From NCBI RefSeq assembly GCF_040939455.1, contig NC_134117.1, positions 62,828,501 to 62,892,500 of the forward strand: a DNA stretch of 64,000 bases. Direction: 5' to 3'. The first letter of the stretch is position 1. Each line of letters opens with the position of its first letter. The translations under genes were made by a program, and so were the position numbers. The stretch comes from Microcebus murinus. Its lineage: Eukaryota > Chordata > Mammalia > Primates > Cheirogaleidae. A model generated the notes under the pieces. The model saw only the letters and a program-made list of their open reading frames with translations. It was not told where the DNA came from and made no database searches. Positions 61,400-64,000 of this stretch are shown here, piece by piece.

Positions 61400-62150
61400 G
61401 AATTATCTTTGATTTCAGAGAAACATTTATTGAAAACATGCTATCTGAAAGATGCTATATTGGGGCTGAGGGTACAGCTGTGAAGTGGATAAATATAATA
61501 ACCACTCTTCATGAGGATTTAATTTTGACAGGAAAGTTAAGCATTGAACAAGTAATCATACAGTGATAAATTAGACAAAGAAAAACAGAAGATGTTATGA
61601 GAATAAATGGCAAGGGAAATTAATCCATTCTTGGGTATCAGTAAGAGCTTTCCAGAGAAAATGATAATTGAACTCTCAAATTAAAAAGTAAACAAGTATT
61701 AGCTAAAAGTAAAGCTTAGAAAGAGGGCTTGTAGATCAAGGGGGAGTGAATTAATTTAAAAGCATAAACCAGGTACTTAGGTGTTCTGAAAGAAATGGAG
61801 GGCCTGGTTGGGCATTTTGACCACAGATTTTTAAAAGTACTCATTTGCCATTTCTGAGATTGTCTCAACAGTTCTTAAATGTACCATTGTGGTTGGAGAG
61901 AAGGGTGGTCGCACTGTTCCTCAAGTAAAGGAAAAGATATGCTGTTGGTGTAATTACAATGGGATGTGGGAACTTAGAAAGTTGTAATTAGAGAGTATTG
62001 TTTAAATGTAGAATTTGGAAAGTGGAAATGTTTCAGTAGATGCAGATCCAGGATGTGTATAGAGGATTGAATGGCAAGAGTGGAGTGATTTAGAAGTTAG
62101 TGGGAATAAAGTAGCCCAATATGAAAACGAAAATGAAGTTTAAATGAGAA
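61400..62150 (-). mobile_element. Ancient LINE (L2-type) remnant
   Basis: The order of blocks, 'acatttattgaaaacatgct', 'gtacagctgtgaagtggata', 'taagagctttccagagaaaa' and 'gttctgaaagaaatggaggg', follows the reverse L2 pattern. Highly diverged. Confidence 0.4.
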
Positions 62151-62524
62151 AGACTGAAAGTTTTGGCAATTCATGTGGTTTCCAGATTGAGGTTGACCTA
62201 ACTCTGCCATAGCAGGATGTGGGGAGAGAGTATAACAGGAAGCTAGCACACAAAATTAATGCATTCTGGAGAAAGGGGGCTAAAGGGTAGTGTAGTTGCA
62301 CAGAATTAACCTCAGAGCAATGCAAAGCCATCTTTATAAAAGGAAGGTAATTATTTTATTAAAGAAATAGTTATATTGGACTCTATACTATATCACACAT
62401 ATAGAGAGAAATAATATAATTTAAAAAAATGAGAATACTTAACTTTTTAATAGAAATCATGAAGGAAATAAATACTTGTTTTATATAACATGAATAAAAT
62501 GGTGTGACTCGTTAAATTGGGCAT
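62151..62524. other. Unassigned intergenic DNA
   Basis: No feature is recognised. Confidence 0.35.
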
Positions 62525-62539
62525 AAGAAAAATGGTCTT

Positions 62540-62860
<321 letters not shown>

Positions 62861-62875
62861 AAGAAAAATGGTCTT

Positions 62876-63439
62876 TTAGTGGTAATATCAGGCAAGATAA
62901 TAAGGAAAGGCAATTTAAATGTCTTAATTGTGTTTCATGGGGCATGAGAAAATACACAAGACACATTTGAGGGGACTGGGAGAAAATGATTTCTTCAAGA
63001 GAAACAAGCAGGTGACAAAGGGGCTAGTCAGTGATTAGGCTGAGAACATAGAGTAGTGTGATGATCATGAAAGAGAAACTCTAAACAAAAGCATTCAGGA
63101 AGGAGTAAATCAGTGGAGTATTTTGTTTAGATAGTGTAGAAATTTGTATCATACATAAATCATGAAACACAAGTATAAGAGCTTATTAGATTTAGCTGAC
63201 AGGTAGCATTCCCAATAATAAATGGGTAATCAATATGAATTCTAACAATTCTGCTATGTCCAGCAAAATATTCCTAGAAGTTGTGTTGGTATGAAAGTGG
63301 CTTTTTTATGAGGACTTTCAGGGTGAGAAAGGGATAGGACTGTATAAAAAACCTGGGTAACAGGTAAGGGTAGATGCATTATCTATTACCTTTCAACCTG
63401 ATAGACTGGTACAGAAGGATGGAAGAGGTTAGCTGGGTT
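62876..63439. other. Unassigned intergenic DNA
   Basis: No feature is recognised. Confidence 0.35.
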
Positions 63440-64000
63440 CACTTAACCAGTGGACATTTTTTAATACCTACTTCAAGCTAGGCCCTGTGTAAGCACTGAA
63501 AAAGCAGCTGTCAACAAAACCAAGAGAAGATCATTATCTTTTCAACCTAGGAAAAAAAGAGTCAAAATATATTATAAAGATGGAAATATATGCTATGAAG
63601 AAAAAGATAAAACAGTAACGAGGATAGATATTGACAAGGTTGGTAGAAAGTTGATATATCTTAGGATGTGGTTATAGAAAGCATCCAACCCCTTCCTGGT
63701 TACCACCATGTGTATTTCCAAAAGGGACATCTGAACACAGAGAGATTTAAAGCATGTCAGAGGTAAATCACAATGATATGTACCAGAGTGGCCCAAGCAG
63801 GGAAAAACATCAGGTGCAAATTTCCAGAAAGTGAAGGATTCCTGGAATGTTCAAGAAACAGAGTCCAGGGTAGCTGAAGCAAAGTGCATGAAAGTGGGAG
63901 TGGGAGAAATTAGGGTCAGAACAACAGGAGATTAGGGTTAAATAGTAAGGTGATATTAAGTTAATATAAGGATTTTAGATTTTACTGTAAGATTGGAAAT
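63440..64000 (-). mobile_element. Ancient LINE (L2-type) remnant, running off the window
   Basis: 'tacctacttcaagctaggcc' (63466-63485), 'ctgtcaacaaaaccaagaga' (63509-63528), 'ggaatgttcaagaaacagag' (63844-63863) and the final 'aaggattttagattttactg' (63968-63987) keep the order of an ancient LINE in reverse. Confidence 0.45.

Overview
This window looks like gene-poor, AT-rich nuclear DNA from a primate, most likely a strepsirrhine of the lemur group. Six of its eight Alu elements carry an extended linker between the two Alu arms, with an 'aattaattggccaac' motif and a TA run. Four truncated L1 copies share one 3' end that is not the human-type L1 3' UTR. The species call rests on recognising these repeats from memory, not on a search.

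I found no protein-coding gene, tRNA, rRNA, CRISPR array or bacterial-type feature. Open frames of 60-157 codons lie inside repeats or look like chance frames, so none is annotated as a host gene. Promoters and splice structures could not be supported.

Layout. Positions 1-7,500 are mostly reverse-oriented L1 remnants. A small L1 with an inverted 5' end and a clean 15-bp target duplication sits at 8.3-8.9 kb. A solo endogenous-retrovirus LTR lies at 10.06-10.52 kb, followed by a largely repeat-free stretch to 13.9 kb. From 13.9 to 16.7 kb is a mosaic of L1 pieces with two Alus. A nearly full-length but broken hAT DNA transposon with recognisable transposase occupies 19.56-21.99 kb. L2, Alu and L1 remnants fill 22.8-28.5 kb. 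A 1.35-kb lineage-type L1 is at 29.4-30.7 kb, then a long AT-rich stretch runs to 35 kb. A reverse LTR split by an Alu is at 36.06-36.93 kb. From 37 to 46 kb is mostly unassigned unique sequence with MIR and L2 relics and one perfect 18-bp-arm hairpin at 40.38 kb. An L2 tail and a hAT-Charlie miniature element are at 46.2-47.2 kb. A polyadenylated retrocopy of a retroviral 3' end is at 48.57-49.20 kb. L1 fragments dominate 50.7-60 kb, with a GC-rich 133-142-bp tandem repeat of unknown family wedged between L1 pieces at 57.75-58.74 kb. Old MIR and L2 remnants plus one Alu fill 61-64 kb.

The parts do not form a gene pathway. What connects them is mobilisation: L1 machinery explains the Alus, the truncated L1s and the retroviral retrocopy, while the hAT elements moved by cut-and-paste. 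No new multi-gene system is visible. The best follow-up candidates are the hAT element, the GC-rich tandem repeat, the retroviral retrocopy, the perfect hairpin and two candidate conserved noncoding stretches.
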